Shown here one piece after another: positions 26,558 to 35,494 of a stretch of 50,832 nucleotides of DNA (positions are counted from its first letter, which is position 1; every line of letters starts with the position of its first letter). The notes beneath the pieces are model-generated. The model searched no databases, had not been told where the DNA came from, and worked only from the letters and a program-made list of their open reading frames with translations. The stretch is from Nostoc sp. NMS7 (GTDB lineage Bacteria > Cyanobacteriota > Cyanobacteriia > Cyanobacteriales > Nostocaceae): positions 1 to 50,832 of the forward strand of contig NZ_JABXKJ010000123.1 in assembly GCF_017115085.1 (NCBI RefSeq). The letters are read 5' to 3'. The translations under genes were made by a program, and so were the position numbers.

Positions 26558-26884
26558 ATGGTTCCTAATAGCACCTTCACTCCTGATCCGATCGCTGCTG
26601 GCTTTCATGCCCTATCTGACCCCCTACGGATTCAGGTCTTAGAACTGCTGCGCTCTCAAGAACTATGCGTGTGTGACCTGTGCGACCACCTGGGAACCAC
26701 TCAATCTAAACTGTCTTTTCACCTCAAAACCCTGAAACAAGCTGGTTTAGTTCGCGCTCGTCAAGAAGGGCGCTGGATTTACTACAGTCTCAATCTGCCG
26801 CAGTTTGTTGCCCTAGAGCAGTATCTAGCAGAATTCCGCCGCTTTAGCCCAATATTACCTATTCGTTCTCGCTGCGAGACTTGA
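26558..26884 (+). CDS. arsR: ArsR/SmtB-family metalloid-responsive repressor
   Basis: A 108-aa winged-helix repressor. It has a helix-turn-helix of the ArsR type (DHLGTTQSKLSFHLKTLKQAGLVRARQEGRW) and a beta-wing (WIYYSLNL). The motif ELCVCDLC at the start of helix 3 supplies the cysteines that bind As(III) or Sb(III) in classical ArsR proteins. It heads the arsenic operon and presumably represses it until arsenite is bound. The ATG at 26558 is used (a TTG lies just before it). A near-perfect palindrome immediately upstream is the likely operator. Confidence 0.92.
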   Translation: MVPNSTFTPDPIAAGFHALSDPLRIQVLELLRSQELCVCDLCDHLGTTQSKLSFHLKTLKQAGLVRARQEGRWIYYSLNLPQFVALEQYLAEFRRFSPILPIRSRCET

Positions 26885-26936
26885 AAATCCATCAATTTTT
26901 TTTGTAATGTTTTGTTTACTTTTACCTCTGTAGATA

Positions 26937-26965
26937 TTGACAAATCAATTTTTTTTATTTGATAG
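26937..26965 (+). promoter_or_regulatory. Sigma-70-like promoter in front of the pstS-like gene
   Basis: TTGACA at 26937-26942, a 17-bp spacer and TGATAG at 26960-26965, in the 118-bp gap after arsR. It may give the downstream ars genes their own transcript besides read-through from arsR. Confidence 0.4.
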
Positions 26966-27002
26966 AGATATACTCTTGATATAACTCACAGGGATGGGGT
27001 CA

Positions 27003-28088
27003 ATGAAGATAACAGCAAAGGAATTGGCGATGCCTGGGTTGGGCTACGCCTACGCGCTGGGGATATTGGCTTTGACAACCAGTTGCACAGCAACATCTAA
27101 CCCATCCGCTCAAACTCAGCAGTCAGAAAAGGTGACTCAGGTAAGAGATTCTCCTAAGGTTGCAACAACAATTATTGTTATTGATGGTTCTAGCACGGTA
27201 TATCCTATTACGCAGGCGATCGCCAAAAACTATCAAGCTGACTCAAAGAATCAGGTGCAGGTTGCAGTTAATATTTCTGGTACTACTGGCGGGTTTGAAA
27301 AATTCTGTGCTGGAAAAACCGATATTAGCAACGCTTCCCGACCGATTTTGAAGGCAGAGATGGAAACTTGCAAGAAAAATGGTGTGGCGTATATGGAGTT
27401 TCCCATTGCTTTTGATGCGCTTACCGTCGCTGTTAATCCGCAAAACGATTGGGCACAAGACATCACAATAGCAGAATTGAAAAAGATTTGGAAACCGTCA
27501 GCCCAAGGTAAAATCACTCGCTGGAACCAAGTACGTGCATCTTGGCCAGATCGCCCAGTTAATTTATATGGTGCTGGGAAAAATTCTGGTACTTTTGACT
27601 ACTTTACAGAAGCGACTGTAGGTAAAACTAGATCCAGCCGTAATGACTACACAGCAAGTGAAGATGATGATGTATTGGTGGATGGCATCAGTAAAGATCC
27701 AAATGCTTTGGGTTACTTTGGCTATGCCTATTACGAAAAATCCCAAAATAAATTAAAAGCGCTGGCAATTGACAACGGCAAAGGTGCAGTCCTGCCATCA
27801 CGTCAAACTGTAGAAAAAGTTCAGTATCAGCCCCTTGCTCGACCTTTGTTTATCTACGTTAATTTTCGGGATAACCAAAACAAAACATTAGTAAACAAAT
27901 TTGTCGAATTTTACATTGATAAAGCAGCAACAATAGCAACTGCTGTGGGCTATATACCTTTACCAAATGATAGCAAACACCTCAACTATGTTCACTTGTA
28001 TGAAGGCAAAGTGGGAACAGTATTTGGAGGAAAAGCAGAGATGAACTTAACAATAGGGGAATTATTACGCAAGGAAGGAAAGTTTTAG
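27003..28088 (+). CDS. PstS/SphX-like phosphate-binding lipoprotein in the ars operon
   Basis: A periplasmic phosphate-binding protein of ABC transporters. The ligand-loop motifs are IDGSSTVYPITQAIAKNY, NISGTTGGFEKFC, DISNASRPI and GAGKNSGTFDYFTE. A signal peptide with a lipobox-like ending (LALTTSC) suggests a lipid anchor. The ATG at 27003 has GGATGGGG in front; the ATG at 26994 is closer to no good site. Residues PGLGYAYAL in the signal peptide are encoded by a dispersed 15-bp repeat (27041-27055), so the repeat now forms part of the hydrophobic core. Its place between arsR and acr3 suggests it keeps phosphate uptake selective when arsenate competes; that is inference. No pstCAB genes are nearby. 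Confidence 0.85.
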   Translation: MKITAKELAMPGLGYAYALGILALTTSCTATSNPSAQTQQSEKVTQVRDSPKVATTIIVIDGSSTVYPITQAIAKNYQADSKNQVQVAVNISGTTGGFEKFCAGKTDISNASRPILKAEMETCKKNGVAYMEFPIAFDALTVAVNPQNDWAQDITIAELKKIWKPSAQGKITRWNQVRASWPDRPVNLYGAGKNSGTFDYFTEATVGKTRSSRNDYTASEDDDVLVDGISKDPNALGYFGYAYYEKSQNKLKALAIDNGKGAVLPSRQTVEKVQYQPLARPLFIYVNFRDNQNKTLVNKFVEFYIDKAATIATAVGYIPLPNDSKHLNYVHLYEGKVGTVFGGKAEMNLTIGELLRKEGKF

Positions 28089-28151
28089 ATATGGACAATC
28101 ATCCAAACCAACCAACTTGTTCATTATGAAAGTTTGAATAATTTAAGCTGT

Positions 28152-29228
28152 ATGGACTTTGTAATGAACAAAAAGACTTCAAAACGCCTCTCCTTTATTG
28201 ATCGCTTCCTGACCTTGTGGATTTTTTTAGCAATGGCTATCGGTGTTAGTCTGGGCTATTTATTTCCGGGAGTAGAAGCATTTATCAATCAGTTTCAGGT
28301 GGGAGCAACCAATATACCAATTGCCATTGGGTTAATTCTGATGATGTATCCACCCCTAGCCAAGGTGCGGTATGAAGAATTAGGGGATGTATTTCGCAAC
28401 GGAAAAATTCTTGGTGTGTCACTAATTCAGAATTGGATCATTGGGCCAATTTTGATGTTTGCTCTAGCGACTATCTTCTTACACGGTTATCCAGAATACA
28501 TGACCGGATTGATTCTGATTGGATTAGCCCGGTGTATTGCAATGGTAGTTGTGTGGAGTGACTTGGCACGAGGCAATACAGAGTACACGGCTGGATTGGT
28601 TGCCTTCAACAGTATCTTTCAAGTCATCTTTTATAGTCCTTATGCATGGTTTTTCATCACTGTACTACCGCCACTATTTGGGTTACAAGGCAGTGTTGTG
28701 AATGTCAGCATTGCCGAGATTGCCAAAAGTGTATTTATCTATCTCGGTATTCCCTTTTTAGCTGGATTTTTTACTCGTTACTTCTTAGTAAAAGTGAAAA
28801 GTAAGCAGTGGTATAATGAGGAATTTGTGCCTAAAATCAGCCCGTTCACACTGATTACTCTGCTATTTACAATTGTGGTTATGTTCAGCTTGAAAGGGAA
28901 TTTAATCGTTCAGATACCTTTGGATGTGGTGAAGATTGCAATTCCGATGCTCATCTACTTCGTGATCATGTTTCTGGTCAGCTTTTACATGGCTTGGCGG
29001 ATTAAGACAGACTATTCTAGAGCCGCAAGTGTAGCCTTTACAGCCGCCGGAAATAATTTTGAACTAGCGATCGCAACTGCGATCGCAGTGTTTGGCATTA
29101 ATTCGGGTGTTGCTTTTGCCGCCGTTGTCGGTCCTCTGGTAGAAGTGCCTGTGTTGATTGGTCTTGTTAATGTTGCTTTCTGGGTTGAAAAACGTTATTT
29201 CGTAACACCTGAATCGAGAACCCTTTAA
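28152..29228 (+). CDS. acr3: Arsenite efflux permease Acr3
   Basis: Inner-membrane arsenite exporter of the Acr3/BART family with about ten hydrophobic segments (for example [37 protein letters not shown] and [17 protein letters not shown]). The conserved cysteine is in [18 protein letters not shown] and the conserved glutamate in [19 protein letters not shown]. About 358 aa, normal for the family. The ATG at 28152 is taken; one at 28164 ([11 protein letters not shown]) is equally possible, and neither has a strong ribosome binding site. It exports the arsenite made by ArsC. Confidence 0.95.
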   Translation: MDFVMNKKTSKRLSFIDRFLTLWIFLAMAIGVSLGYLFPGVEAFINQFQVGATNIPIAIGLILMMYPPLAKVRYEELGDVFRNGKILGVSLIQNWIIGPILMFALATIFLHGYPEYMTGLILIGLARCIAMVVVWSDLARGNTEYTAGLVAFNSIFQVIFYSPYAWFFITVLPPLFGLQGSVVNVSIAEIAKSVFIYLGIPFLAGFFTRYFLVKVKSKQWYNEEFVPKISPFTLITLLFTIVVMFSLKGNLIVQIPLDVVKIAIPMLIYFVIMFLVSFYMAWRIKTDYSRAASVAFTAAGNNFELAIATAIAVFGINSGVAFAAVVGPLVEVPVLIGLVNVAFWVEKRYFVTPESRTL

Positions 29229-29259
29229 ATTTACTCAGATTATTCGGAGGAATTGAACT

Positions 29260-29673
29260 ATGAAACGTGTAATGTTTGTCTGCAAAAAGAATTCTGCCCG
29301 TTCCCAAATGGCGGAAGGTTTTGCTAAAACTCTTGGCAAGGGAAAGATTGAAGTGATTAGCTCTGGCTTAGAAGCAAGTCTTGTCAGGCTAGAAGCGATC
29401 GCTACTATGAAAGAAATTGGTATTGATATTAGCGATCAACACTCCAAACCCCTGAGTGATTTCAAAGCCCAAGACTTTGATGTAGTGATTTCTTTGTGTG
29501 GCTGTGGCGTAAATTTGCCGCCGGAATGGGTGACACGCGAAGTATTTGAAGACTGGCAGTTAGATGATCCGGCAGAACAACCGGAAATTTTTCCGAGAGT
29601 CCGCGATGAAATCAGGGAACGGGTAACTCAACTAATTCAGTCTGTGAATAAACAAATTACACCTGCTCGATAA
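29260..29673 (+). CDS. arsC: Arsenate reductase, LMW-phosphatase family (Synechocystis-type ArsC)
   Basis: Reduces arsenate to arsenite. The P-loop is VCKKNSARSQMAEG (Cys8, CX5R), and two further cysteines are Cys80 and Cys82 in SLCGCGVNLP. As I remember it, Cys8/Cys80/Cys82 are exactly the catalytic residues of the Synechocystis enzyme, which has the phosphatase fold but uses glutathione and glutaredoxin. The length of 137 aa fits. It starts at ATG 29260 after a strong GGAGG. Confidence 0.95.
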   Translation: MKRVMFVCKKNSARSQMAEGFAKTLGKGKIEVISSGLEASLVRLEAIATMKEIGIDISDQHSKPLSDFKAQDFDVVISLCGCGVNLPPEWVTREVFEDWQLDDPAEQPEIFPRVRDEIRERVTQLIQSVNKQITPAR

Positions 29674-29728
29674 AGATTGCAACCTTAAATCAAATTGTAG
29701 TACTGAGATTAGATTAAGACTCAAACCA

Positions 29729-30187
29729 ATGGAGCAAGAAACAATTCAACCAATTTCAGAAAACCTGTGGTGGGTGATTCCAGGCAAATTAGGAAGGGTT
29801 GGCAAACCCACGGCTGACGAACTCCCAGCATTGCAAGCGAGTGGAATTGGTGCGATCGTCTCTGTTATGGATGACCCCTCAAACTTAGATTTGTATCAAA
29901 AGGCAAATATTCCTCATCTCTGGTTGCCAATCAAAGGTGGCACTGCACCCAGCTTAGAGCAACTTCAGGAATTACAAACCTTCATTGATCAACAAAATCC
30001 CCTTGGCAATGGGGTTGCAGTTCACTGTACCAGTGGGAGACGACGGACGGGAACGATGCTTGCTTGTTACTTAATTCATGCTGGTTCGTCTTACGATGAT
30101 GCGATAGAGGTAATCCAAACCGCAAACCCGGAAGTTGAACTGCGAGAAGCCCAAACTAGCTTCTTGCGAGAGTTAGCAGAAGAATAA
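29729..30187 (+). CDS. Dual-specificity-type protein phosphatase
   Basis: A 152-aa cysteine phosphatase. The signature loop is VAVHCTSGRRRTGTMLACYL (HCX5R followed by T), and an aspartate upstream (SVMDDPSNLD) may be the general acid. It is similar to the tyrosine/dual-specificity phosphatases and swiss-army-type phosphatases of cyanobacteria. It lies between arsC and arsH, 55 bp after arsC, so it is likely co-expressed with the ars genes. Whether it acts on arsenylated or phosphorylated targets is unknown. Confidence 0.85.
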   Translation: MEQETIQPISENLWWVIPGKLGRVGKPTADELPALQASGIGAIVSVMDDPSNLDLYQKANIPHLWLPIKGGTAPSLEQLQELQTFIDQQNPLGNGVAVHCTSGRRRTGTMLACYLIHAGSSYDDAIEVIQTANPEVELREAQTSFLRELAEE

Positions 30188-30261
30188 GCTCACCTCTGAG
30201 TAGCACTTGGGAATTTATGCAAATGGCTTTGTTAATTACTATTAGATACTGGGATAAGGCA

Positions 30262-30483
30262 ATGGATGAAGATTGGTGGAAGAAGCTCAAGTCTGAAACG
30301 ATAAAAGATAGGCTACCAGGGTTATTCATCATCGGTGCGACAGGACTAATTTCATATTTTTTACTGGTTGTTTTGTTATTGATATGCCGTCCGTGGATCA
30401 ACAAACCCAAAGCAAATTTTCACGAAAAATACAGCAGGTTTCAAGTTGGTGAACTACACAATCTAAGTGTCAAAGCGAGGTAG
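30262..30483 (+). CDS. Small single-span membrane protein in the ars operon
   Basis: A 73-aa open frame: [20 protein letters not shown], one clear hydrophobic segment ([20 protein letters not shown]), then a basic tail ([19 protein letters not shown]). The ATG at 30262 has AAGG six bases upstream. I do not recognise the family. The sequence has the shape of a real membrane peptide, and it sits in the 380-bp gap between the phosphatase and arsH. Confidence 0.5.
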   Translation: MDEDWWKKLKSETIKDRLPGLFIIGATGLISYFLLVVLLLICRPWINKPKANFHEKYSRFQVGELHNLSVKAR

Positions 30484-30568
30484 AAATAACCCCTTAATCC
30501 ACCTGTTCTTAGTCTCTGTAGCTCTACACTTATTTGTCCCAGCAATTAATTTGTATCATGAAATTTCT

Positions 30569-31204
30569 ATGACGACATTTGACCATCCCCCCAGAATTTT
30601 GTTTTTGTATGGCTCCCTGCGTGAGCGTTCCTATAGCCGCCTCTTGGCAGAGGAAGCCGCACGCATCATTGAAGAATTTGGGGCAGAGGTAAAGTTTTTC
30701 GACTCGCGTGAACTGCCAATTTACGGCAGCGTACCTGACACCCACCCAAAGGTGCAGGAGTTGCGGGAATTAAGCCTGTGGTCAGAAGGGCAAGTCTGGT
30801 CTAGCCCAGAGTTGCACGGTCAGATTTCTGGTATAATGAAAAACCAGATTGATTGGATTCCCCTGACTATGGGAGCCATGCGCCCGACTCAAGGCGGAAC
30901 TTTGGCACTCATGCAAGTGAGCGGTGGCTCGCAGTCTTTCAACGCCCTCAACACATTAAGAATTCTTGGGCGCTGGATGCGAATGTTCACTATCCCCAAC
31001 CAATCCTCAGTGGCTAAAGCATATCAGGAGTTTAACGAAGATGGCACTATGAAGGATTCGCCCTACCGCGATCCCGTCATTGATGTTATGGAAGAACTTT
31101 ATAAGTTTACCTTGCTATTGCGTGACAAAGTTGATTATCTCACAGACCGCTACAGTGAACGTAAGGAAAAAGCTGCTAAAGACACAATCATGATCAAAAA
31201 ATAA
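30569..31204 (+). CDS. arsH: NADPH-dependent FMN reductase ArsH
   Basis: Flavodoxin-fold oxidase that converts trivalent organoarsenicals (such as methylarsenite) to less toxic pentavalent forms and also reduces quinones and metals. FMN-loop motif [18 protein letters not shown], then the ArsH-typical [40 protein letters not shown] and the C-terminal DRYSERKE. The 211-aa version from ATG 30569 ([12 protein letters not shown]) matches family length; the longer open frame upstream adds an unrelated hydrophobic stretch. Last gene of the ars operon. Confidence 0.93.
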   Translation: MTTFDHPPRILFLYGSLRERSYSRLLAEEAARIIEEFGAEVKFFDSRELPIYGSVPDTHPKVQELRELSLWSEGQVWSSPELHGQISGIMKNQIDWIPLTMGAMRPTQGGTLALMQVSGGSQSFNALNTLRILGRWMRMFTIPNQSSVAKAYQEFNEDGTMKDSPYRDPVIDVMEELYKFTLLLRDKVDYLTDRYSERKEKAAKDTIMIKK

Positions 31205-31252
31205 CCTCCTGGCTGCTTGAACCAGGGGTATTAAAAACAAATGGATTCATCT

Positions 31253-31939
31253 TTACAAGCGTTGTAGCAGACTCAAGCCGTGAGTATCAGTACCACAGGT
31301 ATTGAGAAGAAAGTATTCATCAGCTAACTTTTGCACTTGTTCTGATTCCAAGATGCTGGGTTTCCAAGGGGTAGGGTTGTTGTAGGCGTAGAAAGTTTCC
31401 ACGCCATCGATACCCTTTTGGGCCGCAGCTGGAATTAAGTCAAAATGCGATCGCTTATAACGAGCTGGATGAGCCAAAACTGCCAATCCCCCAGCTTCAT
31501 GAATAGCGGCAATCACGTTACTTGCCTGATATTCTTGGCCTATAGTCGCCCTTCTTTGCAGATAGGGTTTCATACTAGGGTGTTCTGTTTCAAAAGCGTA
31601 AGCCAAAATGTGAACTTCTATATCCAAAAGGTTGGCATTAATTTCCACCCCACTCCACAGGTGAGGAATGATTGCACTAGGATTACTCCACTTCCAGTCT
31701 TCTAACCAAGCAAGTGATGCTTGATAGCCGATAATACCATGATGATCGGTGATCGCTAACCCTTTTAACCCAATAGCGATCGCTTGCTCCATCAATCCAC
31801 TCGGCTGCAACCTCCCATCTGAGTAGACAGTGTGCATATGAAAGTTGAATAACCTTGGACAACTATGTGCATCAATGTTATGAAATACTTGCTTCAAAAG
31901 TTCTGCCGAAGCAGTAGTCTGGGCAAAATTTATAACCAT
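31253..31939 (-). CDS. PHP-domain metal-dependent phosphoesterase
   Basis: A 228-aa protein of the polymerase-and-histidinol-phosphatase superfamily: first metal motif FNFHMHTVYSDGRLQP, second ITDHHGIIGYQASL, then GVEINANLLDIEVHILAYAF, AVLAHPARY and the final CGTDTHG. These supply the usual trinuclear metal site. It most resembles the nucleoside 3',5'-bisphosphate / oligonucleotide phosphoesterase group (TrpH/YciV-like) but is shorter. The start at 31939 (MVINFAQTTASAELL) is reasonable. It converges with arsH. The 580-bp gap upstream (31940-32522) contains repeats and no gene. Confidence 0.85.
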   Translation of the reverse strand: MVINFAQTTASAELLKQVFHNIDAHSCPRLFNFHMHTVYSDGRLQPSGLMEQAIAIGLKGLAITDHHGIIGYQASLAWLEDWKWSNPSAIIPHLWSGVEINANLLDIEVHILAYAFETEHPSMKPYLQRRATIGQEYQASNVIAAIHEAGGLAVLAHPARYKRSHFDLIPAAAQKGIDGVETFYAYNNPTPWKPSILESEQVQKLADEYFLLNTCGTDTHGLSLLQRL

Positions 31940-32317
31940 AACCCCCTCAGAATAAAAATATAATTCTTAACACACTAAAACGCCACATCTAGAGATGAGA
32001 AAGACCTAGCACTAAAAATTAGTGTTGGCTGCTACTTTCTCAGCTTAATCAGCAAATTTTTCAATATGTTAAGACTACGTTAGCAAATCTTAATCTCGGT
32101 AGTCATGGGTGTTTTGGACTACTTTTATTTGCAGTAGTAATAAATATTGCATCCAAAATTTCATCAATCCGCCTCTAGTATCTGTGTTAAATTACTTAGA
32201 TAGTAAAGCTTTAGTAGAGTAATTATCTCTAATCAGCCGGAAATGAAACCTTTATATTGTGTGTAAAAAATATTATTTATCTCAATATTTACACTGATTT
32301 TATCTAACAGTAATGAC

Positions 32318-32432
32318 TTGTGCGTAGGCGTAGCCCACCGCAGGTGTTACCCTGAGCTTGTCGAAGGGCTCAGGGTAACACCTGCGCCGTACCACTTCGT
32401 GGAAGCAAGCTACGCGGAGCGTCTCGTAGAGA
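32318..32432. repeat. Composite repeat with an 18-bp perfect hairpin
   Basis: Starts with a copy of the dispersed 15-mer GCGTAGGCGTAGCCC (32322-32336). Then CGCAGGTGTTACCCTGAG (32339-32356) pairs perfectly with CTCAGGGTAACACCTGCG (32369-32386) across a 12-nt loop carrying the widespread CCTGAGCTTGTCGAAGGG core. It ends in another Nostoc-type palindromic piece (AGCTACGCGGAGCGTCTCG). The rest of 31940-32522 is AT-rich with nothing recognisable. Confidence 0.75.
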
Positions 32433-32522
32433 AGGGCATCGCAAAACTAAGAGAATCCTGTAATTTTAAATGGATAATTGTCTACAATAGCTTCCAGAAA
32501 ACTGGCGATCGCTCCTAAATCA

Positions 32523-33659
32523 CTATACCCCTCGCGCAATTCCAAAAGAATCCCCCTTCAAGGTGACTCCAAGCGGTTCTACCACCACCTCGCGGCTAAG
32601 GGACGCTTCAACCCTTCCTGCAATCACAGCCGAAAGCTGATGTTCTCTTGCGAGCATCACGATTCTTTCTGCATCCTGCTGCGACTCTGTATAAAATGCA
32701 AATCCTGCACCGTAGTTGAACACGGAAAGCATCGTCTGAACCCCGCCCTCAAGATGACCCTCGACAAACGTAAATATCTCCGGCACTGGCAGCATCGTTT
32801 CGATGACATACCGGAGTGGCTTCACCGACCGCATCAGCTTTTGCCAGCCATGGCCAGTGATATTTTCCATTGCCGTGGGACGAATTCCCTCGCCAAGCAC
32901 CGCCTGGACAAGCGGCGTGTAGAGATGCGACGCAGCATTCATCGCTGACCATAACTCCTGCCCACTCGGAAGTTTTGTTCTGTAGCCATCAGAGAGCGAC
33001 TGGGCGAGCTTTCGCAGTGGGGTAAAGCCGTTCTCATGGGGTCCCGAACTTTCGACCAGAACAATGGTATTTCCGGCATCCAGACGCGAGCTATCAATGG
33101 GAGCGACACCAGCCGGCATGACCCCAAAAACCGAGCCTGCGATGTCAAGCCGGCCTGGAATCATCTTAGTTTTTAGTTGAGGAGTTTCCCCTGAGAGATA
33201 TACGCAGCCCACTCGTTTGCATCCCTCAACTACTCCATCTAGAAACCCATCAAGGAAAGCGGGAGTAAAGATCGTTTCAGGAGTACTCGACGGCAGATAA
33301 AGACCGAGAAGTATAGTCTGCATACCTGAGGTTGCCGCGTCGTTCGTCAGACATGAGATGATCTTGATACCGATATTCCACCAGAATCGCCGAAGCTCTT
33401 CTTCACAGAGATCGTCAGGCCGGGTATCGTCTGCGGTGCCCAGTCCTTCGGGTACAAGTGTCATCGAAAGTTCCCTAGCCCCCGCCTCTAGAAACGGAGC
33501 CAGGTTAAAACTAAAAGCGTTAGCGCTAGCTCCGAGGCCGGATGCAGGCACGATGCCATAAGCGCTTGCAAAGCCAAGTGTGCGTTTGGCGGCATCGATG
33601 AAGCGTCGTTTTGCAGCATCGAGAGTATCGTAATCGACTTGATCGAGAGCTTGAGGCAT
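32523..33659 (-). CDS. PurM-like (AIR synthase-related) protein
   Basis: A 378-aa ATP-binding protein of the AIR synthase/SelD/HypE superfamily, related to phosphoribosylformylglycinamidine cyclo-ligase. Visible family features: ELSMTLVPEGLGT, IGIKIISCLTNDAATSG, FLDGVVEGCKRVGCVYLSGET, DIAGSVFGV, GNTIVLVESSGPHENGF and ITGHGWQKLM (the end of the second domain). It lacks the ordinary PurM N-terminus (YKxAGVDI), so it is a paralogue rather than the housekeeping enzyme. It is richer in G and C than its surroundings and may have been acquired. The ATG at 33659 gives MPQALDQVDYD. Its true reaction is not clear. Confidence 0.75.
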   Translation of the reverse strand: MPQALDQVDYDTLDAAKRRFIDAAKRTLGFASAYGIVPASGLGASANAFSFNLAPFLEAGARELSMTLVPEGLGTADDTRPDDLCEEELRRFWWNIGIKIISCLTNDAATSGMQTILLGLYLPSSTPETIFTPAFLDGFLDGVVEGCKRVGCVYLSGETPQLKTKMIPGRLDIAGSVFGVMPAGVAPIDSSRLDAGNTIVLVESSGPHENGFTPLRKLAQSLSDGYRTKLPSGQELWSAMNAASHLYTPLVQAVLGEGIRPTAMENITGHGWQKLMRSVKPLRYVIETMLPVPEIFTFVEGHLEGGVQTMLSVFNYGAGFAFYTESQQDAERIVMLAREHQLSAVIAGRVEASLSREVVVEPLGVTLKGDSFGIARGV

Positions 33660-33735
33660 CAGGTTGCGTTTTAAGTTAAAAGTGAGGAGTTAGGAGTTAA
33701 GAGTTAGGAAAACTCATAGCTGATAACTCATCACT

Positions 33736-33942
33736 TTAAAATACCTCATCTTCAATACCATGCCACCATTCCCCCAAATTCATCAAGTCTTGGTAAATAT
33801 CTTCTAATTCTTTGGTATAGACATCGTTTGTAAGGGTGGCTCGACGCTCTTGTAATTTCTTGAGGCGCAGTTGCACCAATAGCCAAGGTTTGGTAATGCT
33901 ATTCGTAGCTTCGATGTATTGCGCTAATTCTTTACTATCCAT
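33736..33942 (-). CDS. Small conserved-looking hypothetical protein
   Basis: A 68-aa acidic helical protein (MDSKELAQYIEATNSITKPW...LGEWWHGIEDEVF) with balanced charge, sensible codon use and no membrane segment. I do not know its function. It lies 76 bp upstream of the PurM-like gene on the same strand; the spacer holds GTTAGGAGTTAAGAGTTAGG tandem repeats. The 295 bp between it and the next gene show no further gene. Confidence 0.6.
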   Translation of the reverse strand: MDSKELAQYIEATNSITKPWLLVQLRLKKLQERRATLTNDVYTKELEDIYQDLMNLGEWWHGIEDEVF

Positions 33943-34237
33943 ATATTATTTTTTATCATCCATTAGAAATCAGATTAATATCCTTTGTGTTAACTGTGGA
34001 GAATTACTATCTTTTAACTCAGACAGTAAAATCTCTGGTTGCGTTGACGAAGTGGCGGCTTCCGCATCGCCTCAGATGTCCTTTAGCTGGCATAATCGTA
34101 GATACACTCTTTCTACAATTACCATTATATGCATATTTAGATGTGAAATAGCTGATCTCACCCTAAATCCAACTACTTTATCCACTAAAGAGCTTTGTAG
34201 CTAGCTAGGACTAGATTTACTTCCATTTGGCTAAATT

Positions 34238-34558
34238 TTAGAGTACTGACTCTTTAACTTTTGGTGAATTCTCAAGCTTGTTTGGATTCACCCAACGATT
34301 GACAAATTCCTTGTTATGTTTGTGTACCTTGATTTGCACTTGCTTGGAACTTAACTTGACTACTTCGGCGGTGATTCTTTGGATATCGTTAGAATCAGCG
34401 CGGGGCTTGTAAAGCCAAATGACTTTTTGTCCTACTTGAAAGTAGTTAGGATTGCTAGTTAAAGAAGGCGCTCTTTCTGCCCAAGAGGGGAATAGAATTG
34501 CTAAGTTGATCAAAAGTACTAAGACCACTAGAGTTATTTGGAAAAGTTTCATAATCAT
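34238..34558 (-). CDS. Hypothetical secreted or membrane-anchored protein
   Basis: A 106-aa protein starting MIMKLFQITLVVLVLLINLA, a signal peptide or anchor (possible cleavage after PSWA), then a small basic beta-rich domain (NYFQVGQKVIWLYKPRA...ITAEVVKLSSKQVQIKVHKH) that recalls an SH3-like or Tudor-like barrel. I do not recognise the family. I chose the ATG at 34558; more N-terminal codons (34603) would bury the hydrophobic segment. Confidence 0.6.
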   Translation of the reverse strand: MIMKLFQITLVVLVLLINLAILFPSWAERAPSLTSNPNYFQVGQKVIWLYKPRADSNDIQRITAEVVKLSSKQVQIKVHKHNKEFVNRWVNPNKLENSPKVKESVL

Positions 34559-34789
34559 TGCACTTGTTTTGGGTCTGGTGGGGTAATCAATCTGCTCTAA
34601 CATTTAGCTATTGTCCTTTTTTGCTTTCTGAAAGTTGATGTTGCTGGTTAATGATTTTGCCGGATTGATGTAGCACCTCTTTTTCACCTAAGTTTGATAG
34701 CTATAGAGATTTGGATATTTAATTACTTAGCTTTTAGCTGTATCGCAAGCCAAGTTTGTATTTGTTCAAAGTTCAAATCTCTACTGCAA

Positions 34790-34886
34790 GACTTACGCAA
34801 ACAATAGCCCAAAAGAATAATTTGTAGGTAGGGGCAATACCCTGCCGTCAGCTAAAGCTACATGAATTGGCCCTACAGCGTAAGTC
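34790..34886. repeat. 97-bp MITE-like element with GACTTACGC ends
   Basis: GACTTACGC at 34790-34798 and GCGTAAGTC at 34878-34886 are perfect inverted ends. The interior carries an imperfect palindrome (GTAGGTAGGGGCAAT / ATTGGCCCTAC). This type with GACTTACGC ends is common between genes of filamentous cyanobacteria. Confidence 0.7.
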
Positions 34887-35494
34887 CTCTGCTGATTTCA
34901 GGATAAAGCGACTTTGAGAATAAAATCAAATAGTCTTTTTTGTTAAAACGATAAATTAAAATTATGAAGAAAGTTGTGATGCTCTGACTTGAGATCACAA
35001 TCTCTATCTCAGGAGTAATAGGCGCAAAAAAACACTCTGTCGTCAAAATTGATAATATCCAGTGCTTGATGTTTCTAAGAGTTTTGGATAATAAAGAACA
35101 CTTTTAAAATATCCTCTCAAACAGAAGATTATTTACTGAATTCGTGGAAAGCTTTTGTTCTTGATTTAGGCTAGATTCATTCTGAAGCAATATATATTTA
35201 ATCTTAATTAATCCATCTGAAAGTTCTTGCTACACTGACTAATTTTTGCTTTTATCTTATGATTTTAAATTTTTTATATAACTACTTGTTAATTTGCCTG
35301 ATTGGATAAAAGCTATCGGCAATTGCTTGAGCAGTTAATATCAAGTTTGTAAGATGTTGGCAAATCCGCTGATCAGCTAAAATATTCAGTTTGCCGAACT
35401 CATCAAATCTTCATCTATTTGAAGTATAGTTTATCTTTTATCGGATAAACAGTGGGAATAATAAACTAAATCGCATTGAGCAAATTAGTTAGCT
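34887..35494. other. AT-rich non-coding stretch in front of the EAL-GGDEF gene
   Basis: About 600 bp of very AT-rich DNA with no open frame of note and no strong hairpin. It probably holds the promoter and leader of the gene at 35495 but I cannot place a convincing -35/-10 pair. Confidence 0.4.

Noticed and set aside
31205..31252. CCTGG...CCAGG hairpin between arsH and the PHP gene as a terminator
   Set aside because: The stem is only 5-6 bp and no T-run follows on either strand; too weak to annotate.
32318..32518. A 66-codon plus-strand open frame (MCVGVAHRRCYPELVEGLRV)
   Set aside because: It is a translation of the composite hairpin repeat; ELVEGLR-type peptides arise from this repeat in many genomes.
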